Shown piece after piece: positions 53,896-63,489 of a stretch of DNA of 64,000 bases. The stretch is from SVEL01 sp045123575 (GTDB taxonomy: Bacteria; Bacillota; Clostridia; Lachnospirales; Lachnospiraceae): assembly GCA_045123575.1 (NCBI GenBank), contig JBGVKG010000021.1, positions 47,547 through 111,546 of the forward strand, read 5' to 3'. The notes beneath the pieces are model-generated. The model ran no database searches and was not told where the DNA came from. It saw nothing but the letters and a program-made list of their open reading frames with translations. A program made the translations under genes and the position numbers. Each line of letters opens with the position of its first letter. Positions within the stretch are counted from its first letter, which is position 1.

Positions 53896-56052
53896 TTGCA
53901 AATGATTAGTAAGGAAAAAAGACAAATTTTTATGTGCATAAGCTTAGTGATTGTACTATTAGTATGCTCTTTTTCTGATTTTGTGTTTAAATCTGGGGAG
54001 GTTTATGCATATACAGAGAAGACAGGTACAGTTACAGCTAGTTCACTTAATGTAAGAAGTGGTCCTGGTACAACTTACAAGATATTGGGAACAGTACATA
54101 AGAATGATGTGGTTAGAATCGTAGGAGAGGCTAATGCATCAGATGGTAAGGTTTGGTATCAGATTAATTATAATGATGGAAAAGGATACGTTTCTTCAAG
54201 TTATATTACGAATATAAGAGACGTTGTAGAATATACACCAGATGCGGATTTTGAGGCGTATCTGAATGCACAGGGATTCCCTGAAAGCTACAAAGACGGG
54301 CTTAGAAGACTTCATACCCAGTATCCTAACTGGATATTTGTGGCAGACCATTTAGCTTATGATTGGAATACTGCATGGACAAATCAGAGCAAGGTTGGAC
54401 GTAGTCTTATATCAAAGAATGCAATTAGTTCACATAAGTCATTAGCTAAGGGTTCGTACAACTGGGATACAGGAGCATGGTATACATTTGATGGCGGATC
54501 ATGGTGTGCAGCATCAGAGGAGCTTGTTGCTTATTATATGGATCCTAGAAACTTCTTTAATGAGGATTACATATGGATGTTTGAACAGTTGGCGTTTGAC
54601 CCGACTATTCATAACATTAATGACCTTGAGAAGATTTTGACAGGGACATTTATGGCAAAGGATGCCAATGTTGTGAAGAATGATGAGACAGGCGAAAAAG
54701 TAACATATGCTGAAATACTGATGATAGCAGCAGAAAAATCAGGTGTAAGTCCATATTATCTTGCGTCTAGTATACTGATAGAGATGGGAAATAAAGGTGG
54801 TAGTGATAGTATCTCTGGAACATTAGCAGGCCATGAGGGCTATTATAATTATTATAACTGGAAGGCATATGCGGCAAATGGTAATTCTCCAATAGTTAAC
54901 GGTCTTATATATGCGGCTGGTACGGATGAGAAATATATGCGTCCATGGAATACTAGATATAAGGCTATTATTGGTGGTGCAAAGATGTTTGCAGATGGCT
55001 ATATAAGTATAGGTCAGGATACATTGTACTACAAGAAATTCGACTACGTAGGAACTCCATATACACATCAGTATATGACACATATTAAGGCTCATGCTAC
55101 AGAGGCATTAAAGACATCTAAGGCGTATAGTAAAGAGTTAAAAGAGAAAATGCCAATGGTATTTAGAATACCTGTATTTAAAAATATGCCTACAGATTTA
55201 TGTCCATATCCAACAGGAGATGGAAGTCCTAATAACGTATTATCATCGCTTACAGTGGCAGGACAGAGCTTAACACCTACATTTAGTAAGTTTACAACAG
55301 AGTATTCGCTTGTAGTTGAGCATGATGTGACGAGTATAAATGTAAGCGCAACAGCTATAGCATCAACAGCTAAGGTGACAGGAACAGGCGCACACAACCT
55401 TAAAGAAGGTAGCAACATAATACCTATCGTAGTAACTGCGCAAAATGGTGCAACTAGAACATACAACATAGAGATAGTAAGACTTGGTCCTGATATAGGA
55501 GGAGATAGTGGAGGTTCTACTGATACTCCGGGAGAAGGCAACCAAGGTGGGGAAGGCGGCGAAGGTAATCAAGGCGGTGAAGGTGGCGAAGTGACACCAG
55601 AGAAGCCGGTAGAGGAACCGCTTAAGGCACACACTAGCCTGACTATGGATATTGACTCTAGCAGTATAACAGGAATTACTCCTGGAAGTTCTATAGAGGA
55701 GATATTAAGTACATTTACAGTATCAGGAGGAACGGTAAGTGTATTGGATAGTAATGGTCAGAATAAAGTGGATGGTAAAGTAGCTACTGGAGATAAGGTG
55801 GTTATAAAGAACACTAATGGTACAGAGACTTACACATATAATGTTATCATATATGGCGATGTAAATGGCGATGGTGCTGTGAATATAAAGGATCTTATAG
55901 TAATACAGAAGAATATATTAAATATGAATCCTGTTGGGGGCATATTTGCTTCAGCGGCAGATACTAACAGAGATGGTTCATGTGCCAATATTAAGGATTT
56001 GATAATGGTTCAGAAGGTAATCCTTGGTATGGGAGATATAGAGCAGAAATAA
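53896..56052 (+). CDS. Secreted SH3-glucosaminidase with cadherin-like and dockerin domains
   Basis: 718 residues from TTG 53896 (AAAGG seven bases upstream; ATG 53902 is the alternative). Signal peptide to about residue 45, SH3b domain (about 46-110, SLNVRSGPGTTY), a LytD-like glucosaminidase domain (about 125-415, with LASSILIEMGNKGG), a cadherin-like beta-sandwich (about 440-530), a Gly/Glu-rich linker, another beta domain, and a C-terminal dockerin (653-718) with calcium loops DVNGDGAVNIKD and DTNRDGSCANIKD. The second loop is one residue longer. It should cut peptidoglycan glycan strands and be docked onto a cohesin. The next gene encodes one. Confidence 0.9.
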   Translation: MQMISKEKRQIFMCISLVIVLLVCSFSDFVFKSGEVYAYTEKTGTVTASSLNVRSGPGTTYKILGTVHKNDVVRIVGEANASDGKVWYQINYNDGKGYVSSSYITNIRDVVEYTPDADFEAYLNAQGFPESYKDGLRRLHTQYPNWIFVADHLAYDWNTAWTNQSKVGRSLISKNAISSHKSLAKGSYNWDTGAWYTFDGGSWCAASEELVAYYMDPRNFFNEDYIWMFEQLAFDPTIHNINDLEKILTGTFMAKDANVVKNDETGEKVTYAEILMIAAEKSGVSPYYLASSILIEMGNKGGSDSISGTLAGHEGYYNYYNWKAYAANGNSPIVNGLIYAAGTDEKYMRPWNTRYKAIIGGAKMFADGYISIGQDTLYYKKFDYVGTPYTHQYMTHIKAHATEALKTSKAYSKELKEKMPMVFRIPVFKNMPTDLCPYPTGDGSPNNVLSSLTVAGQSLTPTFSKFTTEYSLVVEHDVTSINVSATAIASTAKVTGTGAHNLKEGSNIIPIVVTAQNGATRTYNIEIVRLGPDIGGDSGGSTDTPGEGNQGGEGGEGNQGGEGGEVTPEKPVEEPLKAHTSLTMDIDSSSITGITPGSSIEEILSTFTVSGGTVSVLDSNGQNKVDGKVATGDKVVIKNTNGTETYTYNVIIYGDVNGDGAVNIKDLIVIQKNILNMNPVGGIFASAADTNRDGSCANIKDLIMVQKVILGMGDIEQK

Positions 56053-56080
56053 TAAGGGTATAAAGGAGTGTGAACTCAAA

Positions 56081-58270
56081 ATGCAAAAGTACAGTATAAA
56101 AGAAATAATTAAAAAATCCATGTTTGTGGTAGCTATATTGATGGTTTGTATAGGCATAAGTAAGAATGTATATGCATCTAACGCAACGGTATCTATATCT
56201 ACATCAACAGTTACTAATGGAAATGAATTTGATATTATAATCACTATACAGGGTGATGACAAGATATTTGGTTCTAATTTCTATCTTGAATATGATTCGA
56301 ATATTATTGAAATCAAATCTGGTCATCAAGGTGGTGGAGATGGAAAGATTCAGATTATGAATTATCTATCTTCAACAGATGTGTCTAATAAGCAGACAAT
56401 AACACTTAAGGCTAAGGCTATAGCAGTAGGAACTACATCTATAAAGTATGTAGCTATGACTGACAATGAGGGTGTTGTAGATAGTAACGGAGATTATATG
56501 AATGTAACAGCTACAGCAGGTTCTGTTACGGTAAAGGCACCATATGTGGCATCAAAGAATAATAACCTTTCTAGCTTAAAGGTTGTTGCTACAAGAGCTG
56601 ACGGCTCCACATACACATTGCCATTTTCTCCAGAATTTAAAAAGGGAACTACTGCATACACAGCTGAGGCACAGGAAGGTACAACCAAACTTGTTGTAAC
56701 CGCCAAGGCAGAGGATAGTAAAGCTAAGGTAAAGGTAGATGGTGCAACATTAAAGGATGGTAAGAATACAACAACCATAACTGTTACAGCAGAGAATGGT
56801 AGCACAAAGAAGTATACTATCACAACAAATGTACCTATCACAACAACATTGCCACCAGAACCAATTATCGTGGAGATAGACGGAACAGACAAACATATAA
56901 AGGATGTTACAGAGACAACAGCATTGCCAGAAGGTTTTGAGACTGTAGAATACGATTATAAGGGTGAAAAGGTAGTGGCTGCCAAAGGATTATCAAAGAA
57001 TTTGGTGGTTATGTATATAACAGATGCACAAGGTGCAAACGGCAAATTGTACATCTATGAGGAGACTACAGACACATTCTTCCCTATGTCTAACATACAG
57101 GTAACTAATAAGTTGTATACCATAGTTCGTCATCCAGAGGATTTGGTTTTACCAGAGGGATACGAAAAGACAGATGTTACAGTAGGAAATCAGACTTTTA
57201 CAGGCTGGCAGAATGTTGACTTGGAAGGTATATACCTTGTATATGCTATGAATTGGAATGGCGAAGAAGGATTATACTACTATGAGCCAGTAGAAGGACA
57301 GATGGTGAAATACTTCGAGATGAGTGTAGATGCAGGTGTTGCATTTGATGAGTATAATCAGCTTGTAGTAGATAATCAAAAGCTAAAGGATGAGATAGAA
57401 AAGGTAAAAAAAGACAATGCTAAAGATGTAGAAGAAAAGACAAGTTTGTATAAATATATAGCTATAGGCTGCATCGTTATGTCTGTTATCTATCTTGGAG
57501 TTATAATTCTTCTTGTTGCTAAAAATAGAAAAAAAAAGGATGATACAGAAGGAGATATAACAGATAATACAGAAAATGACGTAGAAAACACATTTAATAA
57601 TGATTGTGAAAATGTGGATAATACTGATAATGTTGATAATGAAGAAAAAACAGACGATGTAGATGGTACAATGGAAGCTGCTCTTGCAGCAGGTGTTGCA
57701 GAAGCTCTCGTGGAGGATGAACAATTAGCTGAAGAACCAGCAATGGTGGAAGAACCTGAAGCAGTTGAAGAAGAAACAGTTGAAGAGGAAAATGTTGTAG
57801 AAGAAACTGTTCTTGAAGAGGATTTCCTTCAGGAATTTGCTGAGGAAATACAGCCTGACATAGATATGGAAGATGCTATTGTGGCAAGCGTAGTGTTAGC
57901 TATGGAAAGCGAGAATCTACAGACAGAGGAAGACACTCAAGCAGAGGATGGAGCTCAGATAGAGGACGAAGTTCAGATAGAGGACGAAGCTCAGGCAACA
58001 GACGAAACTCTGATAGAGGAAGATAGTTTAGAAACAAAAGAAGAACCTCAGAAGGACGAAAATCTTGAAATAGAAGAAGAGTCTCAGATAGAAGAACCTC
58101 AGATAGAAGAGACTATCGTAGAGGAAGAAACTATGAACTCTATAAATGCTGAGAATATGGATAAAAAGAAGAAGGTTGAGAATATTATGAATGATGATAG
58201 TACATCAATTCATGCAGATGACCTTGACCTAGTCATCGACGAATTATTTGATGACTTATTTGGCGAATAA
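56081..58270 (+). CDS. Membrane-anchored cohesin protein with acidic cytoplasmic tail
   Basis: 729 residues. Signal peptide (cleavage near A32), cohesin domain (about 35-153, with FGSNFYLEYDSNIIEI and a NEGVVDSNGDY region), cadherin-like beta-sandwich (about 160-251), a further extracellular region, a short coiled coil (about 425-452), one membrane helix (about 458-480) and KNRKKK stop-transfer charge. The remaining 249 residues are intracellular and very Glu/Asp-rich, ending with DLDLVIDELFDDLF. It likely binds the dockerin of the upstream enzyme. The 28-base gap upstream and 15-base gap to clpC indicate co-transcription. The role of the acidic tail is unknown. Confidence 0.85.
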   Translation: MQKYSIKEIIKKSMFVVAILMVCIGISKNVYASNATVSISTSTVTNGNEFDIIITIQGDDKIFGSNFYLEYDSNIIEIKSGHQGGGDGKIQIMNYLSSTDVSNKQTITLKAKAIAVGTTSIKYVAMTDNEGVVDSNGDYMNVTATAGSVTVKAPYVASKNNNLSSLKVVATRADGSTYTLPFSPEFKKGTTAYTAEAQEGTTKLVVTAKAEDSKAKVKVDGATLKDGKNTTTITVTAENGSTKKYTITTNVPITTTLPPEPIIVEIDGTDKHIKDVTETTALPEGFETVEYDYKGEKVVAAKGLSKNLVVMYITDAQGANGKLYIYEETTDTFFPMSNIQVTNKLYTIVRHPEDLVLPEGYEKTDVTVGNQTFTGWQNVDLEGIYLVYAMNWNGEEGLYYYEPVEGQMVKYFEMSVDAGVAFDEYNQLVVDNQKLKDEIEKVKKDNAKDVEEKTSLYKYIAIGCIVMSVIYLGVIILLVAKNRKKKDDTEGDITDNTENDVENTFNNDCENVDNTDNVDNEEKTDDVDGTMEAALAAGVAEALVEDEQLAEEPAMVEEPEAVEEETVEEENVVEETVLEEDFLQEFAEEIQPDIDMEDAIVASVVLAMESENLQTEEDTQAEDGAQIEDEVQIEDEAQATDETLIEEDSLETKEEPQKDENLEIEEESQIEEPQIEETIVEEETMNSINAENMDKKKKVENIMNDDSTSIHADDLDLVIDELFDDLFGE

Positions 58271-58285
58271 GAGAGGAATTGACAG

Positions 58286-60739
58286 ATGCAGGAACGACTT
58301 ACAAGAAGTGCAAAGGCGGCAATTGAATATGCACATGATACAGCTAAGAATCTTGAACATAGTTATGTGGGAACAGAGCATATACTTGTTGGTTTAACTA
58401 TGGCAGCAGATGGCGTTGCAGGGATTGTGTTAGCTAGTTTTGGAGTTACTGAAGAGAAACTTGTGGACTTGATTGAACAGTATATTGACCCAATGCAGCC
58501 TATAGGAGTAGCTGAACCAGAAGGTTTTACGCCTAAGGCAAAGGCGCTTTTAGAAGCTGCGAAGATGGAGGCAGCTAAGTACAAGTCTATGCAGATAGGT
58601 ACAGAGCATATTCTTATGGCTATTTTGAAGGATTCGGAGTGTGCAGCTCCTAGATTGCTCAATACACTTGGTGTGAATTTTCAGAAGATGTACGTAGAGC
58701 TTCTTCTTGCTATGGGCCAAGACCCTAATAAAGTAAAGGACGAATTCTCTAACGGTAAATCAGCAAAAGGAAAAGGTAAGTCAGCTACACCGGCACTTGA
58801 TCAGTTTAGTCGTGATCTTACAGAACAGGCAAGGGATGGTGAGCTTGATCCTGTTATAGGAAGAGAATCTGAAATACAAAGAGTTATTGAAATATTATCA
58901 AGAAGAACAAAGAATAATCCATGTCTTATAGGAGAGCCTGGCGTAGGTAAAACAGCTATAGTAGAGGCGCTGGCTACTCGTATAGCTAAGGAAAATGTAC
59001 CAGAGACTATATTGGGTAAGAGAGTACTTATGCTTGATTTATCTGCTATGGTGGCAGGTTCTAAGTATAGAGGAGAATTCGAGGAACGTATAAAGAGAAT
59101 ATTAGCAGAGGTTAGAAATCAAGGAAATATACTTCTCTTTATAGACGAGATACACACTATCATAGGAGCTGGTGGTGCAGAGGGCGCATTGGATGCGGCT
59201 AATATCATTAAACCGGCTTTAGCTAGAGGTGAGTTACAGGTTATAGGAGCTACAACTATATCGGAATTTAGAAAGCATTTCGAGAAAGATGCAGCATTGG
59301 AACGCCGTTTTCAGCCTGTTACAGTTGAGGAACCAACAGAAAATGAAGCTATAGAAATAGTTGCAGGACTTAAGGATAGATATGAGAAACATCACGGCCT
59401 TAAGTATACTGATCAGGCAATTATAGCAGCAGTTAAGATGTCTGTTAGATATATTAATGATAGATTCTTACCTGACAAGGCTATCGACCTTATGGATGAG
59501 GCAGGTGCAAAGGTTAGTCTTAGAAGTTTTGATAAGCCAGCGGAAATAGAGGCATACGAAAAGGAAATATCAGAACTTGAAATAGAGAAAGAAAGATTGA
59601 TAGAAAAACTTAAAATGTCTGAGGTGGCTTCTATTATGAATAAGCAAGCAACGCTTAATGGAAAGTTACAGATGGCTAAAGAAAAGTGGAATAAGTCGAA
59701 AAATAGAAAGAAAATCACTGTTACGGAAAATGATATAGCAGAAGTAGTTGCTGGTTGGACAAAGATACCGGTAAAGAAATTATCCGAAGGTGAAGGCCAA
59801 AGACTTACTAAGTTAGAAAGTATACTTCATCAGAGAGTGATTGGTCAGAAAGAAGCGGTATCCGCTGTGGCTAAAGCTGTTAGAAGAGGTAGAGTTGGAC
59901 TCAAAGACCCTAAGCGTCCGACAGGCTCATTCTTATTCCTAGGTCCAACAGGTGTAGGAAAGACAGAACTGTCAAAGGCATTGGCAGAAGCTGTATTTGG
60001 AAATGAGAATTCTATTATAAGAGTTGATATGTCAGAGTATATGGAAAAGCACAGTGTATCAAAAATGATAGGTTCACCACCGGGATATGTTGGGTTTGAA
60101 GAAGGTGGACAGCTTAGTGAAAAGGTGCGTCGCAATCCGTATTCGGTAATTCTGTTTGATGAGATAGAGAAGGCTCATCCTGATGTATTTAATATATTGT
60201 TACAGGTATTAGATGACGGTCGTATAACAGATGCGCAGGGTAGAACAGTAGATTTTAAGAATACTATTATAATAATGACATCAAATGCAGGAGCATCTCG
60301 TATAATGGAGCCTAAGAAACTTGGTTTTGGAGCTATAGAAGATGAAAAGGCTGATTACGAGACTATGAAGAGCAATGTTATGGAAGAGCTTAAAAATATG
60401 TTTAAGCCAGAGTTCCTTAATAGAATAGATGATATTATAGTATTCCACGCATTGTCAAAGGATGATATAGGTCAGATAATAACCATAATGTTAAAAGAGA
60501 TTCAGAGTAGAATCTATGAGCAGATGAAAATAACTCTTAATGTTACATCATCTGCGAAAAAGTATCTTGTAGATAGTGGATATGACAAGAAATACGGCGC
60601 TAGGCCATTAAGAAGAGCATTGATATCTAAGGTGGAAGACCCATTAGCAGAGGAGATACTTAAAGGGAAAATTAAAGCAGGAGATAATGTGAAGCTAAAT
60701 TATAGCGGCGACCAGCTTAAGTTTTCTGTGGTAAAATAA
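58286..60739 (+). CDS. clpC: ATP-dependent Clp protease ATP-binding subunit ClpC
   Basis: 817 residues, the normal length. Two N-terminal Clp repeats (HILVGLTMAADGVAG and HILMAILKDSECAAP), AAA+ domain 1 with GEPGVGKTAIVE, a short middle domain (about 415-475) and AAA+ domain 2 with GPTGVGKTELSK and a Clp C-terminal domain. It unfolds proteins for ClpP. In Bacillus it follows ctsR-mcsA-mcsB; here none of these is present, although radA lies downstream as in Bacillus. GAGAGGAATT precedes the ATG. Confidence 0.94.
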   Translation: MQERLTRSAKAAIEYAHDTAKNLEHSYVGTEHILVGLTMAADGVAGIVLASFGVTEEKLVDLIEQYIDPMQPIGVAEPEGFTPKAKALLEAAKMEAAKYKSMQIGTEHILMAILKDSECAAPRLLNTLGVNFQKMYVELLLAMGQDPNKVKDEFSNGKSAKGKGKSATPALDQFSRDLTEQARDGELDPVIGRESEIQRVIEILSRRTKNNPCLIGEPGVGKTAIVEALATRIAKENVPETILGKRVLMLDLSAMVAGSKYRGEFEERIKRILAEVRNQGNILLFIDEIHTIIGAGGAEGALDAANIIKPALARGELQVIGATTISEFRKHFEKDAALERRFQPVTVEEPTENEAIEIVAGLKDRYEKHHGLKYTDQAIIAAVKMSVRYINDRFLPDKAIDLMDEAGAKVSLRSFDKPAEIEAYEKEISELEIEKERLIEKLKMSEVASIMNKQATLNGKLQMAKEKWNKSKNRKKITVTENDIAEVVAGWTKIPVKKLSEGEGQRLTKLESILHQRVIGQKEAVSAVAKAVRRGRVGLKDPKRPTGSFLFLGPTGVGKTELSKALAEAVFGNENSIIRVDMSEYMEKHSVSKMIGSPPGYVGFEEGGQLSEKVRRNPYSVILFDEIEKAHPDVFNILLQVLDDGRITDAQGRTVDFKNTIIIMTSNAGASRIMEPKKLGFGAIEDEKADYETMKSNVMEELKNMFKPEFLNRIDDIIVFHALSKDDIGQIITIMLKEIQSRIYEQMKITLNVTSSAKKYLVDSGYDKKYGARPLRRALISKVEDPLAEEILKGKIKAGDNVKLNYSGDQLKFSVVK

Positions 60740-60909
60740 CGCTTATATATTAATGACAAATAATATGTAAAATAAGTGGAAAAAAATACAAAAATATAGT
60801 ATACTATAACATACATTATAGGACGTATTCGTAAAGTATCTATAAAAATTAAAACAAATAAAGTAACCAATTTGTAATCACAAATAAATACGTAGGAGGA
60901 TTTAAAGAG

Positions 60910-61320
60910 ATGGCAGTAGTAGAAGAATTAATCCGTATTGAGGAGAATGGAACAATTAGCTTTGGTAACTATCAGTTACAGGAGAAAGCTAAGAAGTCTG
61001 ATTTTGAGTACAAGGGTGATTTGTATAAGGTTAAGACATACAAGGATATTACAAAGCTTGAAAGAAATGGAGCTTTTGTATATGAGTCGGTGCCTGGTAC
61101 TACAGTTAATAACTTTAAGGTAGATAATGGAACAATTAGCTTTGAAGTAGAAGCTGTTGAAAATACTCAGATAACAGTTGAAGTAGAAGAAAATAGTGAG
61201 TATGTTATGTACATGGATGGTGTAAATGCAGGAAGCGTAGCAACTAATGTTTCTGGCAAGCTTTCACTTAGTGTTCCAGCGTCTAATGGTACAACAACTG
61301 TTAAGATAGTGAAGGAATAA
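60910..61320 (+). CDS. Uncharacterized 136-residue beta-rich protein
   Basis: Soluble and beta-rich with an internal duplication: NGTISF occurs at about residues 14 and 77, each encoded by the same 19 bases, and the pattern GDLYKVKTYKDITKLERNG sits between. No signal peptide or catalytic motif. I recall similar clostridial proteins being annotated 'endosialidase' without support; I do not adopt that. GTAGGAGG precedes the ATG, and radA starts three bases after its stop. Function unknown. Confidence 0.72.
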   Translation: MAVVEELIRIEENGTISFGNYQLQEKAKKSDFEYKGDLYKVKTYKDITKLERNGAFVYESVPGTTVNNFKVDNGTISFEVEAVENTQITVEVEENSEYVMYMDGVNAGSVATNVSGKLSLSVPASNGTTTVKIVKE

Positions 61321-61323
61321 TCC

Positions 61324-62685
61324 ATGGCAAAAGCTAAGAATACAGCATTTTTCTGTAAGGAATGCGGATATGAGTCTGCTAAATGGATGGGACAGTGTCC
61401 TGGTTGCAAAGAGTGGAATACATTTGTAGAAGAACCAGTGACAAAATCTAAGACTAAAGGGTTGACTAGTAATATATTGTCTGGTGGAGTGATAAAGCCT
61501 GCCAGAATATCTGAGATATCCTTAGAGGATGAGGACAGGCTAGCTACTGGAATAGATGAGTTAGATAGAGTGCTAGGCGGTGGGCTTGTAAAGGGTTCTC
61601 TTGTATTGGTAGGAGGAGACCCAGGTATAGGAAAGTCTACATTGCTGTTGCAAGCGTGTAAATATCTTGCGGCATCAGACAAAAAAGTATTGTATATATC
61701 AGGCGAAGAATCGTTAAAACAGATTAAGCTAAGAGCAAATAGGTTAGGACAATTCTCAGATAGTCTGATGTTATTATGTGAGACTAATCTTCAAAGAATG
61801 GAAGATATTATAAAGGAAGTCTCACCTGAGGTTGTAGTGGTGGATTCTATTCAGACTATATACAACGAGGACGTGGAGTCGGCACCAGGAAGTGTGTCAC
61901 AGGTTAGAGAGTCTACAAACAAGCTTATGCAGTTAGCTAAAGGTTTGTCTATATCCATATTCATAGTAGGACATGTAACAAAAGAGGGTGTAGTTGCAGG
62001 TCCAAGAGTATTAGAACATATGGTGGACACTGTCTTGTATTTTGAAGGAGATAGGCATGCATCCTATAGAATATTACGTGGAGTCAAAAATAGATTTGGC
62101 TCAACCAATGAGATAGGCGTGTTTGAAATGAGAGAGGATGGTTTGTCACAGGTTAAAAATCCATCAGAATATATGCTTAATGGTAGACCTGAAAATGCTT
62201 CGGGTTCTGTGGTGGCTTGTTCTATAGAAGGAACAAGACCTATTTTGGTAGAGATACAGGCATTGGTGACTAAGACTAATTTTGGTATGCCTAGAAGAAC
62301 AGCAGCAGGAACAGATTATAACAGGGTTAATCTGTTGATGGCAGTGTTAGAAAAGAGACTTGGCTATCCTTTGTCAGATTATGATGCTTATGTAAATATA
62401 GCAGGTGGTATAAAAATATCTGAGCCTGCGTTAGATTTGGGATTAGTTATGGCTATAATATCAAGCTATAGAGACCAAATTATAGATGAAAAAACGATAT
62501 GTTTTGGAGAGGTAGGCTTATCAGGAGAGGTAAGAGCAGTCAGCAATCCAGAACAAAGAGTATCAGAGGCAGTTAAGCTAGGATTTAAGACATGTATAAT
62601 GCCGCAGGTATCTCTTGATAATATGAAAAAGCCAGAGGGTATTAAACTTATAGGCATAAAAAATATAAAAGATTTACACAGGTAA
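61324..62685 (+). CDS. radA: DNA repair protein RadA
   Basis: 453 residues. Zinc finger with C11, C14, C25, C28, a RecA-like core with GGDPGIGKSTLLL, the RadA-specific KNRFGSTNE motif, and a Lon-type C-terminal domain. It drives branch migration in recombination. Three bases after the small beta-rich gene, with no separate site of its own apart from its neighbour's end. The clpC-x-radA order is a variant of the Bacillus ctsR operon. Confidence 0.96.
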   Translation: MAKAKNTAFFCKECGYESAKWMGQCPGCKEWNTFVEEPVTKSKTKGLTSNILSGGVIKPARISEISLEDEDRLATGIDELDRVLGGGLVKGSLVLVGGDPGIGKSTLLLQACKYLAASDKKVLYISGEESLKQIKLRANRLGQFSDSLMLLCETNLQRMEDIIKEVSPEVVVVDSIQTIYNEDVESAPGSVSQVRESTNKLMQLAKGLSISIFIVGHVTKEGVVAGPRVLEHMVDTVLYFEGDRHASYRILRGVKNRFGSTNEIGVFEMREDGLSQVKNPSEYMLNGRPENASGSVVACSIEGTRPILVEIQALVTKTNFGMPRRTAAGTDYNRVNLLMAVLEKRLGYPLSDYDAYVNIAGGIKISEPALDLGLVMAIISSYRDQIIDEKTICFGEVGLSGEVRAVSNPEQRVSEAVKLGFKTCIMPQVSLDNMKKPEGIKLIGIKNIKDLHR

Positions 62686-62705
62686 AATACGTACAGGAGG
62701 TTTTT

Positions 62706-63362
62706 ATGAGCGTAGAATTAGCAAATGAGGTAATAAAAATAGTGGAGGATTTGGATGCATCTCAGCTTAAATTGGAAAAAGATGCATTTGATGTAATCAA
62801 TTCCTCTGACACATCCCTTAACCTTGTAAAGGATGGTATTAAGGAAATTGATGGATTGATAACAAAAATAGATGACCTTAATAGAGCGGTAGAGGAATCT
62901 CAAAAGTGCATCGAACAGATGATGGCAGTGTCAAATGTTATCGCTGAATTCGCTGGTGTTATAGCTGGTATAGCTAACAAGACTAACATACTATCACTTA
63001 ATGCAACTATAGAGGCTGCGCGTGCAGGAGAGCATGGTAGAGGATTTACAGTAGTTGCGAAAGAGGTACAGACTCTTGCAAATCAGTCAAAGAACTCGTC
63101 ATCTGAGATAGCTGTAAAGATATCAGAGATACAGAGATATGTTGAAAATGTTGTAGAATCTATGCAGAGCATCTATGAAAATGCTTCAGAACAGGCTAAG
63201 ATATCAACTAACGTTAATGAATTGCTTGTTAAAGTGTTAGATGCAGCTATGATAGCCAATGATGTATCTAGAAATATTGAGAATGAGATAGCTTACCAGA
63301 GAGATATTACTGATAAGGCTAGAATGACATTGGATAGATACACAGATAATGAAGAAGTATAA
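62706..63362 (+). CDS. Short soluble methyl-accepting chemotaxis-like protein
   Basis: 218 residues, no membrane segment, no HAMP and no sensory domain of known type. Residues about 70-170 carry the MCP hairpin tip with KTNILSLNATIEAARAGEHG, the CheA/CheW contact. An N-terminal helical stretch of about 65 residues may be the sensor. AGGAGG precedes the ATG, 20 bases after radA. No che genes are in the window, so it may act with a distant array or another kinase. Confidence 0.88.
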   Translation: MSVELANEVIKIVEDLDASQLKLEKDAFDVINSSDTSLNLVKDGIKEIDGLITKIDDLNRAVEESQKCIEQMMAVSNVIAEFAGVIAGIANKTNILSLNATIEAARAGEHGRGFTVVAKEVQTLANQSKNSSSEIAVKISEIQRYVENVVESMQSIYENASEQAKISTNVNELLVKVLDAAMIANDVSRNIENEIAYQRDITDKARMTLDRYTDNEEV

Positions 63363-63386
63363 ATTTAATGTATTATAATGTATAAC

Positions 63387-63425
63387 AAGGAGCAGGGCAG
63401 TCTGAAAAGATTGTCCTTTTCCTTA
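63387..63425 (+). terminator. Terminator-like hairpin after the MCP-like gene
   Basis: GGGCAGTCT pairs with AGATTGTCC (G-U pairs) around GAAA, extended by AAGGA/TCCTT; a TTTTCC stretch interrupts the T tract. Confidence 0.6.
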
Positions 63426-63453
63426 TTATAAGAAAGATATAAGAAGTTTTAGA

Positions 63454-63484
63454 TACAAAAAAACCAAGTACATTGTACTTGGTT
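63454..63484 (-). terminator. Terminator of tRNA-Trp
   Basis: AACCAAGTAC/GTACTTGGTT 10-base-pair stem; the minus strand then has seven T residues. Confidence 0.9.
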
Positions 63485-63489
63485 TAGAG

